Origin: Tipula vernalis
Taxonomy: Eukaryota > Arthropoda > Insecta > Diptera > Tipulidae
Assembly (NCBI GenBank): GCA_958295665.1
Contig: OY282560.1
Coordinates: forward strand, 143,026,091 to 143,090,090
DNA: 64,000 nt
Direction of reading: 5' to 3'
Shown piece after piece: positions 34,231-46,340 of the stretch; within the stretch, counting starts at the first letter, position 1, and each line of letters begins with the position of its first letter. The notes under the pieces were generated by a model. That model searched no databases. It saw nothing but the letters and a program-made list of their open reading frames with translations, and had not been told where the DNA came from. A program made the position numbers and the translations under genes.

Positions 34231-37200
34231 TATTTTAAAATTTTACGTTATTAGATTTTTTAATTTTAGAATCTAGTGACTAAAAATTTTCAAATTTTTT
34301 AATTTTTCTATGCACTAACTAGCAGAACCCACCGGTAATCCGTTATAAAACGAGTTTTTTAAATTAAATGAAGTAACCTTATAAGTAAGAAGTAACCTTA
34401 TAATTATAATTGACTGTTAGGATGACGTCGTCATAAACGTTAATTGACTATTAGGTCGACGAAATATATATGAACGAAACTATTTTTTAATAGCAACAAT
34501 TCCCGATATTATTCAAGTTTTACTTTGCATTGCGATTAGTGTTATGAAACCGGAGAGATATCGTAAAACTTCGAGATTAACATTTAAGATTTTTTTATTA
34601 ATCACTCTGAGTAACTTTCAGCTTATTGACATGATTCATGGTATTTTGATTTTATTACAGATTTTCTAATTAATTATTCGATATTTGTGTGTAATCTGCT
34701 TAGCATTATACACGCAGGATATTACAATTCTAAAACTGTTCGATATTTTTGAGAATAATCGTGGTTTTTGAGACTATTCGAAGTCATTCACTATACTGGA
34801 ACGCTAAAATTATTCGCGATTATTTACGAAAGTCTATTTGACTTTCTTCATTATATCGAATTTTGGTGGGAATTGAGTTATTGGAGACTTAGTGCAGGGT
34901 ATATGATAATATATAATAGATTATTCGAGAATATCGAAGATTGTTCGAGATTATTTCAAATTTTTCAAATTATTCCGGAATTTTTGAAACTATATCAATA
35001 ATTCCCCAGCATCAGGTAATCTAATAATTTAATTAAATTCAAATTTATTTTGCTTTCTTTAAATAATGTGAGACTGAAATATCTTTTTGTAAAATTGAAT
35101 CTTAACAAGATAAAATAAATCAAGATTAATCGGTTACACATGGGCGGTTGTTGTTTTACTTTTTACCTAGTGAAACAAGTCCTGTCCAATAATGGCTGTA
35201 GAAATAAAATCATTAATAATTTGAAATTTATAAAATTTTCTATTTTTGTAGACGAGCAATTAAATAGGGCATTCAAATACTTAAACATCTTAGGTTTAGG
35301 CCGTTGAACACCATATTCAATTGCCATACAATTTGTTTGGTTGAATTATATTTATTGATTCAGCATAGTTCACTCATATAAAATTTAACAACATTAATTC
35401 TTATAGTGGATCAATAGTGGGCATTCCTGCTAGTTAGTAGATAAAAAGGTTCCAAATATTTATATTCTTAGTTCTTATAAAATTTATTGAAATTTGACTT
35501 TTGTAAAATTCCAAAATATTTTTGACCAAAACTTTCCAGAATTTCTAAACCTACAAATTGCATATATTTGGTCGTTAAAGCACTGAACTTTTAGCAGCTT
35601 ACTCATGCGTGCTCCGCCACAATGTATCAACCAAATACATGGGTGTCTGAGTTCACCCAACCCCCAATGCAACGTCTTCACACCGCTCAACGTTGACATT
35701 GCCATTTGGGAACACACGCATTCAACCAGTGAACAATTGTCTCTTCCATATGCAGAGAGAACAAAACAAAATTAAATTAATTGTTTCTTTTCACTTTTCA
35801 GACTGACGATCTCGATTTTGGGATATCCCCGTTTTTATGGGGTATCAATATTCTACTGTATTGTTAGGGAATTTCAGCAGTGAAAACTAATGGTTCCACC
35901 GTAAGGTAACTTATCTATTACTTTACTAGAAATAACCTTATCTATTACCGAGAGAGATATTGAGAGATATCGTTTCATGATTTTTCAATTATGGATTAAT
36001 GCAGATTTCCGGAATTATTCATTGGGTGTTGGTATCGAAGCTATTCGAAATTTGATTTCGTTTGATTTCGGAATTTTAATTTTATATTATTTTTTCCCCA
36101 CTATTCCATAATATTTTTCTCCTTGTGGACCCGTGAAAAGGATTTATAAACAGTAAACTCCTGGTATACGCTTAGTTCAAAGTTAGCCCAGCTGTTTAAA
36201 TTGTAGGATTATGATAAATAATAAATATGACATACGATTTTTTTTTGTCAATCAGGAACCCGGTTGAATCGAACCCGCGAAATGTTGGGTTAGGGTTCAG
36301 GTTCGGGTTCAGGTTCGGGTTCGAAAAAATTACTAAATATCTTTAAACCGGAGCGGGTTTGAGGTTCGGGTTCGGTTCGAAACTCTGTATTTAATAGAAC
36401 GAAGTCGGGTAGTCAAATAATTAATCCTCCCGTTTTATTGTTCATGTAAAAAAGAAACCCGTCGGTCCTTTATTTGTACAATTGTTGTTTTAAGTTTTTT
36501 TTCCATAGTTATCTGGAACTGTTTGTTTGTCGGCCTTCGACTGACGTAGTTGCAGAGAGGAGCAAATACATCCATGCGAATTTAAGCATAAACCTATATC
36601 TTGCGAATACACATTTCTATTCTAATTGTTTAATGAATGAGTTGCTCCTAAGCACTAGTCCTGCTCTTCATTCGCTGTGCATATGCACATCATAAGCAAT
36701 GGTATTTAAACTGGCAAAATTTTATAAAATACTGGGTTTAAATCGATGCTAAAATTGGCATTTGCGTTTAGCACTGCTAAAGTTACACTTCGAACAGGTT
36801 TTATAAATGTAATTGATGAGCTTAAAAAAATTGACATTCAATTAAAAGCCGACATCCATATGTTGAAGCATTCCAGGAAACTGTATTTTATAAACTTAAA
36901 GTCAAATTTATAAAAGACAGTTTTCTACACAGTTTTTCTTAAAAAAAAAAAATATTTACGTTTGTAAGTACTGGCTATAATTTGTATGAAAATGTACAGC
37001 CCATGCTAAGGTTTATTTGTGACTATTTTCCATTGAATGTATATGCTTAATTTCAAATCAAATTTAACCGTAAAATTGAAAAACAAACATATCTAGTTTT
37101 CCATTTGCAACCAGAAAACAAACTACGAACAAGAAACGAGTTCTGCTCGGAGTCTGTTTTATTACAAATCGAAAACCACAATAATTGTTCACTTTCTGTA

Positions 37201-37408
37201 ATCTTTTAATCAAGTTAAAATTACAATCTTCTTTCAGATCCATTTCTAATTTTATACTAAAATTTATCAATTTACAAACATTTAAATAAAAAAATAACAA
37301 CTTGCCTGTTCCTTACAGATTGAAAAAATGGCAATACGTACATATACTGGAGCTGATTACTCGATTGCGTATACGTACTCCGTTTTATTGCTTAAAAATT
37401 ATTGAACT
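34231..37408. other. Gene-free AT-rich stretch
   Basis: A patch at 35570-35760 is richer in GC (ACCCAACCCCCAATGCAACG) and lacks a convincing frame. A G/T-rich repeat lies at 36293-36323. Nothing else recognised. Confidence 0.4.
36293..36323 (+). repeat. Short tandem GGTTCGGGTTCA repeat
   Basis: About five hexamer-like units of GGGTTC[A/G]. Related strings (GTTCGGGTTCGG) continue nearby at 36362-36380. It resembles telomere-like G-rich repeats only superficially. Confidence 0.6.
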
Positions 37409-37436
37409 AAAGAAATAATTTGATTTAGGTTTGATT

Positions 37437-38588
37437 GATTGATTGATTAAGAATGTACGGCCAAGCATTATAGCAAGACTCCCGGACTCCATGGCACATA
37501 CCGTACACCCTTTCACACATAACAAAACCGAAGGATTAGATAGGATTATTAGTAGGGACAGACTGGATCCGGTTACTGACACCAAAGCGATCGATAGTTA
37601 GTAAATTATTAGTAGTATATATAATAAATAGGTAAGCACAAGACAGCACAAACTAACTACAATATTAGATGATCATTCCTCTGGAATCCAGATTCGGCTA
37701 CTCAGGGCTAACTAAATCCTCAATCTAAAACAGAATAACAGCGCGTATTTTCTTATTAATGTTCCTGTTTTTATCACATCAAATAAATCTTTTCGCATTA
37801 ACGGGAGACAATATATATAAGTAAATAACCGTTTAAACCTAAAATTTAATTTAAAACTTTATAAAACTTATATAAATTTATTTGAATAATTCAAAGGATG
37901 AAATGATAGGCATCATGATAGGCTTAATAATAATTCTATTATTATTTACTATAATTATAACAAAAATCAATCAAAAGTTAATATTACAATTCTCAGATGA
38001 CTCTGAAACTAGATTTAATTAATGCATATTATAATAACTAATTCATTATAACTAATTCTGTAGCTTAAATTAATAATTTAATAACAGGATCCATAGATTA
38101 CCGGGACACCCATCAGTTACTCGATAATATCTTTCTAAACTAAGAGTAAGAAAAAATAGCAAACAATACAAAATAAAATAAAACAAATTAAGACTCAAAC
38201 CAAAGTTCAATCGATTTAAAATAAAATAAAATTAAACTAAAATTAAAATCAAATTATAATAACATAAAATAAAATAAAATAGAATAAAGTAAAATAAAAT
38301 TAAATTAAATAAAATTAAAAATTAAAATATATAAATATAAAATTAAAATCAAATAAAATTGAAATTAAATTTAAAATTAAAAATTAAAATTAAAATTTCA
38401 ATTTAAAAATAATATAAATTAGTTACAAGTATAAATCCACGTCTCCCAACAACCTTTATTCCATAACAGCCTCACTAAGTATTTACTCACTTTGTATTCA
38501 CGACACCTCACTACACCCCTACATACCATAAAAAAACACGGATCGAAAACTCTTAAAATCATTATCTAACCTACAATAATTTTCATAA
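37437..38588 (-). mobile_element. Retroposed insert with 28-bp target duplication
   Basis: A 28-base direct repeat ending AATTTGATTTAGGTTTGATT flanks it (37409-37436 and 38589-38616). On the minus strand the insert ends in (ATCA)n-like repeats next to the duplication, like the short-repeat tails of some non-LTR retrotransposons. The first 300 bases at the plus-left end (GTACGGCCAAGCATTATAGC) are of ordinary composition, and 38160-38400 is A-rich low complexity. No reverse transcriptase motif is seen, so it would be a 5'-truncated or non-autonomous copy. Confidence 0.5.
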
Positions 38589-38809
38589 AAAGAAATAATT
38601 TGATTTAGGTTTGATTAAAAATTGGTTTCTTCACTCAAATAGTTTTGATTAAACGTAGATGTCGTTTACAAAATCATGTTCCGGAAGTTTTGCCAAAAAA
38701 GTATTTATACGGTCACATAATTTAATTATATTAATATTCATTAAAAAATTAATTTTCATTTTTAGGTAAATTGCAATAAATCTCTCAACTAAAAAAACAT
38801 CGCACTTCA

Positions 38810-39115
38810 ATATGAAATGCAATGGAAATGGGATTCTAAAATAATTTTCGGTCGGAGTTCTGGAAAATGATTTTTAGATGAAGTTCAGGAATATGACCAA
38901 GTAGAATGGAACTTGGCTATTTCTTAACCGATATTAATGAAATTCGACCTACGTATTGGAAATATAATTCTAAATTGATTTTTAGATTATTTTTTGGAAT
39001 ATGGCCAGTTACGATGGAACTTAACTATTTCGCAACTGATTTTAGACAAATTTGAGATGCGCGATGTAAATGTTATTATAAAATGATTTTTGAATAAAGT
39101 TATGTATTATGTTTG
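38810..39115 (+). repeat. Diverged tandem repeat, unit about 105 bp
   Basis: GGAATATGACCAAGTAGAA...GGAACTTGGCTATTTC at about 38889 recurs as GGAATATGGCCAGTTACGA...GGAACTTAACTATTTC at about 38995. Both are followed by a TGATTTTTAGAT/TGATTTTTGAAT string. A partial third unit precedes them. Confidence 0.55.
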
Positions 39116-39329
39116 AACCAACGCACAAGTCAAATTTCACTAAATCGATTCACACTTTATTCGAGAAAATAAATTTTCAATTCACCAATTAATCGATTAA
39201 ATATTCCATGCCCCACTAATTCATTCGTTTTTAATACGTTTTTAATATTAAATGTTTTTAGTATTACGTACGATACGTTTATACGTTTTCAATATTTTGT
39301 TGAAATATTTCGTGAACTGTATGCCTAGA

Positions 39330-39630
39330 ATTTGGTAGGGCCACCGTCAGCTTCAATAACTTTCTAGCAACGGAGAGGCATTGATTCTACAAAGATTTGA
39401 GTGACAATGTTCCTAATTTTCCCTATTCGGTAGCAATAATCTGTTTTAATCCTGCTCTATCCGATTTTAATCTGGTGATTGGGCAGCCCAGGGAAGCACT
39501 TTAATTTGATTATCTGTAAACCAATTAAACACAACCTTAGCTGTGTGCTTCGGATTGTTTTTCGAAAAAATTAACATAACCTTCTTCAGTTAAAATTTAG
39601 AATAAAAAAGTCATGTGTCCGACACCATTG
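39330..39630 (-). pseudogene. Tc1-like transposase remnant
   Basis: Minus-strand translation across stops gives KNNPKHTAKVVFNWFTDNQI, KVLPWAAQSPD then NRIE, and VESMPLRC and EADGGPTKF. This is the C-terminal half of a Tc1-family DD34E transposase, including the second aspartate (NNPKH replaces DNDPKH, so the aspartate itself is lost) and the glutamate in NRIE. The N-terminal half and the inverted repeats were not found. Confidence 0.75.
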
Positions 39631-39639
39631 TTACCCATA

Positions 39640-41876
39640 TTTTCTTTTAATTTTTTTTTTTTTGTAGTTTTTGATATTTTGAGAAACCAAATCTGTCTTG
39701 ATCTAATCATAGGTACGATACTATTTAGTTGATCGATATGTAATTCGGTTGTTCGCCATGATTATTCAATAATTACTAACAATCGTTCTCGTCGGGAATC
39801 ATAATTTACAGGTTACTATTTCCTTTGTTTTTATAAACAGCAGCTACATCTGTTTTTATTGCATTTAATTGTTTGAAATTCGCAGCGTAAAATGCTTTTT
39901 TTGGGGACTTCTGTACGTTCCAAATGCTTTTTTATATACGTAACTTAGCAATAGATTTTCAAAAATTAATTTCTCTCAATAATTAGTTAACTTAAATAAA
40001 CCGATAAAAACTATTTTTGGAAAAATGTTTCAGATACAACTATTAAATTACCGTATAAATATTTTTTGATACACTGTAAGTATTCAAATTTTGCCGTACA
40101 TGACATATGACATGTTTCAATGCACAAAAATAAAAAATTTATTTAAAATTTTGTTCTAATCGGTGTCTCGTTCATTGATTCAGAATTTCAATAAATTGAA
40201 ACAGAAAAATGTAAGGTTTAAACATAAATGTGAATATTATCGTATATACCTATGTATGTAAATAACATCGTTACTACCAAATTTTTTTACAATTAGTTAT
40301 TTATTACGTTTTTATAACAAAATTATAACAACATTCTATTGCATGTCTGTTTCCAATATTCTATAATATACATAAGCAATATACATAGTTCTCGATAGTA
40401 AATGTTGCATTTGCATGTTATTTGCAATATAAATAAAAAATAAAATTTAATGTCAAAAAATGTATTTTTTAGATAGAGAGGTGACTTTTCATATGTTAAA
40501 ATCTGCATTATAAACAAATAATAAATAATATGAATAAAAAAAAAATTTATATTGATTTTTAATTTTGACATAAAACTTACCGATGTTGAAAGTTCTATTT
40601 AAATTAAAATATATATTTATGATATTAAAATAGTATTAAACATGATAGTACAACAAAATAGAAGATAAATATACATAAAAAGCATTTATGTATTTTAATA
40701 ATTTTGACATTTTTTTTTGTATGGCAATACTATGTTTGTTTGTTGACTTCTGTTTATCAAAGAGAGTTCTTATAAATACAAATTTGTTTCCTTTTACCAA
40801 AAAAAGCAAAGTTAAATAAATATATTTAAGTGAAATGTACCATGCATATAAATATGGAATACATATTATGTTGTTGCTAAGCAAATAAATACTTATTATG
40901 CAAATGTCAAACATGTTATCCTTTTTTTTAGAACCACAATATTATTACGTATAGAACGGTACTTAATAAAACAACAAAATTTCTTGAAATACTAATACAT
41001 TGTTACATTAGGATAAACCGTGATACTTTGTTTGATGAGCAACTATGTTTCTTTGCTAGGTGAAGCAGTGCAAGTACATAGGTTCCGTGCCCTATAAAAT
41101 CACTTTTAATTCGAATGACACAAGAATTCATTGTAAACTAATTAAGTACAAATTATGAATGGCATTTAAGATTTTGTCGTAAGGAGGTCTTGACTTTTGT
41201 TTGCTTCGCGAACTTTCATTTTATCAAACAATGACGTATGTATTATGTAGCTTAGCATACCAGAGCCTATTATATAAATAAGAGCCTCCAGTATCGACTG
41301 TATTTTTGACTAAGCTTAAAATAAGGTACATACTATTTTTTCGTTACTATGAAACTATATGGTAAAACGATTGTTTTCATTTACAATTTTAGTTTATTAG
41401 AATTATGAGCTTTTATATTATTTTTATACGAAAATATTCATAAAACATGTGTTGTTGTTTTTGTAATATACGTTATAAACTAATAACTCAAAATTTACAA
41501 ACAACAAATCATGCTTAAATGTCAAATTTTCTAAAACCGCAAGAGCTACCATCTTTCGGAAAACTCTGAAAGCATAAGCAACTTTCATATAATGCCACTA
41601 GGTGTAACTAAATATTTGCTGTCGAAAATGTGTAGGACATTTTTATGTGTGCATTTTGAAAACATAAGCAAAAATATTTTCGTGTTATAAAAATGATTAT
41701 TATTAATACGTGATAATTAAATTGATTTTGAGAACTTTTTATAAACGTCCTTTTGAAAAACGTCAGTCATATTTTTTTGATTTTGTAGTGTCATCTATTG
41801 GCAAACGCTGTGCACTTTTTCTTTGATTGTGCTGCCTCTTTCGGAAAACATGATCTATACAATAATCATCTCTTCC
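39640..41876. other. Gene-free AT-rich stretch
   Basis: Several open frames of 60-92 codons are hydrophobic Ile/Tyr/Leu-rich translations of AT sequence and carry no motif. No repeat recognised. Confidence 0.45.
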
Positions 41877-42305
41877 ATTGACGATTGGAAAACCGCAAAA
41901 TGCGATACCTATCGGAAATAATGTAAACCCTACGCTCTGCATGGAATGACATTTCACCAGCGATTTTTTATGTAAAAATAAATTTTTGCAAATTAAATAT
42001 TGTGTTTTTGTATTTATTATTGTTATATATTTATAAATTTATTGTTAGTATCAATTACTAATTATTATTTGTGTTTTTAAATGCACAAAGATGTATACAA
42101 CCGGTATGTTAAATAGGTAAATATGCTAGATTTATCTAACAACATTTTTGTAAATATTGGTTAGATCTAACTTTAAAGGACATTATTGTTAATTATTAAA
42201 TTTTAGTATAAATAATGTATAACAAATTTTTTGTTATGATATGACATTTTTAAATAATTCTTTTAAATAATTAATCATATTATTCTCATACTTTTAGCAA
42301 AAAGT

Positions 42306-43885
42306 ATGAAAAAGGCCAATACAACAATCCGTACTGACATCAGTCAGAAAATTACTATTTCCTTTTCGGAAATAATTAAATATTTCGGACGATTTAAACG
42401 GTCCATTAAAGCAGGAGAACAAATAATAAATGCTGGGTGGGTTTATTCTATAGGCGTTGTGCCTCATTTAAATGTTATTTCTGTCTTAGAACTGGTAATA
42501 CAGGCGTCCTCAATAACTTCATCCCGCCATGAAGTGAAATTGGAAAATTTAACTGGGCTTCACACAAGCTGGAAATGTATTTGCTCTTGTAAAGCCGGGG
42601 AAGGGCAAAAATGTAAGCATGTTGCTGCATGCCTTATACACATTTACAGGTAAGAATAAAAATTGCATGTACGCGTATAGATACGAATATATACTGTACA
42701 GCTTTTACCCTAAAATGAGTTACGTCAAAAACATATACATATCTACATATACATATATTGTACAGCTGTTACCATAAAAAGAGTTACGATCAAAAAACTA
42801 AAAAAAACATTTTTATATTTTCAAATAACTCTTTTTATGGGAATGGTATAATATAATGCTGTTTAATAATATAGGAATTGGAATATTTTAAACAAAATTT
42901 AGGCAACCAAATTTAGAACAGATCAGTTGTACACAACTGAAACAAAAATGGGGTAAAGCTGGCCGTGAGTTTGGAAAAAAATATTCCGCCGTAAACGCAT
43001 CTGAGTTGTGTTGCGCTAGACAAACCACTTTAATTAAGGATGATGCAGTAAGTGAAGAAAAACTGGACGATTATCTTTTAGAGTTGCTTAAAGAAGGTAT
43101 TTTATAGCTAAACTAACTTTGGGTAGATGAGACGAATTTAATATGACATAATATTTTATTAATTCTGCAGGGCTATCTGGGAATTCGATTTGAACATGAT
43201 CGAGTCTTCGATGTATAAGAATCATATTTGATTTAAATAAGAAACGAATGAATTTGATTTAATTCAAATAGGAATCTAATACATCGAAAACTCGATCACG
43301 TTCGAATCGAATTCCCAAATAGTCCCCCTGACCTGCCATCACCAATAATTTCAAATTTAATAAACCCAATTCCATTCTTTTTACATTAATCTAGAAGATG
43401 GCAAAATTTATAAAATGTTTTATGGCAATAGATCAAAGAGCCGCGTGAATATCAATCACGAAAATTTAGAAGACTTTTGCAAGTTTATGCTAAGCCACTG
43501 CAAATTACGCAAATTCAGTAATTTAATGAAACCTCATTTAAAATCAACGGTCAAGTTATTCTTTCAGAATAATGTTGAGAAATCGTTTAAAGACATTTTA
43601 CAAATATTTAACACGACCAAATCTCAAAGCAGTGTACAATGGTTAACGGAGAGACGGTTGAGGATTACTGGAAGTGTGTCATACGCATTATTTACATACT
43701 ATTTCAGTAAAGCACCAAATTGGCCAAAAAAAATTAAATCTATTTACGATAGTAGTTTTAAAGGCAACAGCGCTACAAAGTATGGCCAACATGCTGAAAA
43801 GCTAGCAAAACAAATTTTAAAACATCACTATTTGTTATTTGAGTGCGGCCTTATGATCTGTCCGATGTACCGTTTCTTGCCATAA
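42306..43885 (+). CDS. SWIM zinc finger / YqaJ-like exonuclease, C-terminally truncated
   Basis: Three exons join in frame to 342 residues: 42306-42649 (ends AG, GTAAGA), 42903-43096 (after AAATTTAG, ends G, GTATTT) and 43395-43885 (after TTAATCTAG). Exon 1 has a SWIM zinc finger, CICSCKAGEGQKCKH (pattern CxC...CxH), usually for DNA or protein binding. Exon 3 has WLTERRLRITGS and GNSATKYGQHAEKLAKQIL, matching the first half of YqaJ-type (lambda-exonuclease-like) nucleases with the conserved Arg and Glu. The family then has a PDG aspartate and an ExK pair. Here the frame ends at MICPMYRFLP, so the nuclease centre is incomplete. All splice phases agree and no stop interrupts, so truncation may be the only lesion. 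The true start could be further upstream, since an acceptor-like TTTTAG precedes the ATG. Confidence 0.65.
43171..43325. mobile_element. Palindromic MITE inside intron 2
   Basis: GGCTATCTGGGAATTCGATT at the left matches the complement of AATCGAATTCCCAAATAGTCC at the right. The arms of about 70 bases include ATCGAG...CGATGTAT. It lies wholly within the second intron of the SWIM/YqaJ gene and would fold into one long hairpin. Confidence 0.65.
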
Positions 43886-45323
43886 GCCAAATTTGATAAA
43901 CCACACAAAACAGTAATTATATAATCTATATAAGGTAACACGGCTATGTCTACTTTATCCGAAAGCACCTTAAACACCTTAAGTCGTGCTATCCTGCGTT
44001 CCACATGTACACGAGCTGATATACGTATTTTTGTCCACATCCTCCTTCGAAAATTTGTTAAATAAAAATTCCGGCCGCACTAATTCTATCCCCGCTTTTG
44101 ATAATTCATCAGCTATTAAAAATCCTTTGTCGACCATTACGACGTCGTCTTTTTCTAGCTTGCTTAACAAATTCGAAATGTTAAATATGGCTTTGTCTGA
44201 GAATTTACCTGTCGCAACTTTGCTGATATAATTTATGAGCCCCGATGGTGAGACGGTGTGTGATGGTGTGTGTTCCCTTATAGTGCGAGTATTTACAAGT
44301 GCGACAAGTTAAGCACTGGAATGTCACCGTTTTAAATTCTGTACAATCGAGCACAGTTCTTACATTCGGAAAATTTTCGAAACATTTCGGATAACTGCAA
44401 GGGTTTTGCTCCCGTGACTGCCAATGTATAAGTTTCAGCATAACTTTAGCTAACAGCTGTATGGTGTCAGCAAAATATAGTTTGGCTGTTTTATCGCAAA
44501 TTTGGAACAAAATTGCGAGGTGTGCAAATGAGGAATTGTTTTTAAGCTTATACATCGTTAGCAGTATTCTGTCCTTCACTGGCATGAAGCAGTCATCATT
44601 TTGTCTAGCATCTTGAAATAGCTAGTCAAGCGGTTTAAAATACTAGTTTTTGATAATCCAGTCATAGTATTTAATTTTTTGTCCGTATCCCATAAAAAAA
44701 TGCGACTAACAAATTCCTTCATATTAGTCTGTACTGATTTGCTTGCAGTCTGAACTTCTGTTTGAACGGACACACTCATAGTTACTTCTTCAAAATGGGG
44801 TTGACATTCATGTACATATATCTGAACTAAATGCAGCAGTAGTACTGTTCTCAACGAAAGCGACAGCATTGTTCACCTCGAACCTAAAATAATTTTGTGT
44901 TGTATTTTATTATTTATTATTATATTCCATTTCAGATTTTTTTGTTTACATTTCTATTCTACTCAAGCGACGTTCTAATCGTTTTCCTCGGTTGTTTTGT
45001 GGCCTTTTTATGGTTATTGATGATATAGGTAACTTTAGACTAGGAAAAGCACCCTTAACCAATCTAGTAAAATGATGCTTGTTTGGAAGGCGGGTAGGTA
45101 TCATTATTTCATTTTCAGTGAAATGTTCACTACAAATCTTAAACTGACTTGGAAATTGTTTACCCATAAGTACGACACTCCACTTTTTTGATAACATACG
45201 AGATTCGCGAACCGCTTTAGGTAAATTGTACATGTATATGCTTTCCGTTTTGTAATTGTTACATTGCGGCACCCCACAATGATCTCGAGATTTTTTAATT
45301 TCATTTTCGGAACCGGAATCCAT
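43828..45323 (-). pseudogene. THAP-domain DDE transposase (DDE_Tnp_4 type), frameshifted
   Basis: ATG at 45323 starts a THAP zinc-binding domain (CGVPQC, then ICSEHF, pattern Cx4C...CxxH), which binds the element ends. A 66-base intron can be drawn at 44884-44949. The next exon has SVQT repeats (SVSVQTEVQTASKSVQT) and the helical region (KLNTMTGLSKTSILNRL). The catalytic domain follows: NVRTVLDCTEF (first D, about 44348), YSHYKGT, DDVVMVDKGFLI (second D, about 44140) and HVERRIARLKVFKVL (Glu, about 44000). Reading needs frame changes near 44825, 44580, 44250 and 44040, so the gene is dead although all three catalytic residues survive. Homologues are single-frame DNA transposases. Confidence 0.75.
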
Positions 45324-45519
45324 TGTAATCCAAATTAAAAGTATAATCACGTTCAGAAAAGAATATTTGTAACTTTTGAACAAAAAATTTAGATAAATAT
45401 TACAAAAAATCAACGAGACAAGACAAAATATGTCAAATTTATGCAGAGCGTAGGGTTCTTTCTTTTTCCGCTAGAGCACACGGTCCAATCGTCAATTGCC
45501 TCTATTCAAATTTGAATTT

Positions 45520-46340
45520 GAATATCGTTCTGTTGTTATTTTGAATTTGCGAAGCATACTAGATTGTTTCGATTTTTTGTTTTCTTCACGCTCATTGTAT
45601 TGATTTAAGTTTTTTTGTTTCGCTCTTTTTGATTTATTTTAATTTCGATTGTTGTCATTGGTTTAAGATGTGGACAAATCATGACGTCATTAAATTGATT
45701 TTTTTTTTTTAATACAGATTGTTATTGTTATAGAATGTTTTTTAATATAAAGTCCCTTATTTTCTTTTGATTATTGCTGGAATATCAGGAAATTTGAGAA
45801 CCTGTATTTTAAATGAGTAAGATGTTACAAAAAATTATTTAACTGGGTTAACTTTTAATTCACGTTTTTTCGTCAATCGAACTCGCGTTTTTTCATACAA
45901 ACTCTATGAAAATAAATGATTTTTTGGTGTTTCTATCCTTTATTTCAAGTTCATTTCGAATTCATTCGAATATCCTTCTATTGTTATTTTGAATTTTCGA
46001 AGCATGCTAGATTGTTTGTTTTCTTCACGCTCATTGTGTATTGATTTACATTTTTATGTTTGTCTCTTTTCGATTTATTTTAATTTCGATTGTTGAGCGG
46101 AGACGTTTTGTCTTTTTTCTTACCATTCGTTTTAGATGTGGACAGTTCATGACGTCATTAACTTGAATTTTCTCTTTTTAATACATATTGTTATTGTTGC
46201 AGAATGTTTTTTAATTTAATTTCTCTTATTTTCTTTTGACTATTGCTGGGAAATAGGGAAATTTCAGAATCTGAATTCTAAATGAGTAAGACATTTATCT
46301 ATGAAAATAAATTATTTTTAGTGTTTCTACGTACATTTGT
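45520..46340 (+). repeat. Tandem duplication, unit about 440 bp, two copies
   Basis: Copy 1 (about 45526-45945) and copy 2 (about 45967-46340) share GTTATTTTGAATTT.CGAAGCAT, GATTGTTTGTTTTCTTCACG-like strings, ATTTCGATTGTTG, CATGACGTCATTAA, ATTGTTATTGTT and TCTATGAAAATAAAT in the same order. Copy 2 has a small insertion with GAGCGGAGACG. It begins right after the transposon end at 45494. Confidence 0.7.

Larger units (their letters stand above)
41879..45494. mobile_element. ISL2EU-type DNA transposon (PIF/Harbinger-related), defective
   Basis: Inverted ends: TGACGATTGGA at 41879-41889 matches the complement at 45484-45494, and an inner 17-base block (AACCCTACGCTCTGCAT) at 41926-41942 matches 45441-45457. 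AT lies just outside both ends (41877-41878, 45495-45496), a 2-base target duplication. Inside are two convergent genes: SWIM/YqaJ on plus and THAP-DDE transposase on minus. That gene pair is what I know for the ISL2EU group. Their 3' ends run into each other at 43828-43885, where coding of the exonuclease seems to have been deleted. Confidence 0.7.

Noticed and set aside
35484..35760. GC-richer patch as a gene start
   Set aside because: The only frame (77 codons, minus) has no motif. The composition change alone is not enough.
36293..36380. Interstitial telomere repeat
   Set aside because: GGGTTCA/GGGTTCG is not the insect TTAGG repeat and the tract is short and irregular.
40323..40914. Two hydrophobic frames of 82 and 92 codons as membrane proteins
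   Set aside because: Ile/Tyr/Leu richness follows from AT composition, and no other support was found.
41763..41957. 64-codon minus-strand frame
   Set aside because: It spans the outer flank and inverted end of the transposon at 41879 and shows no protein motif.
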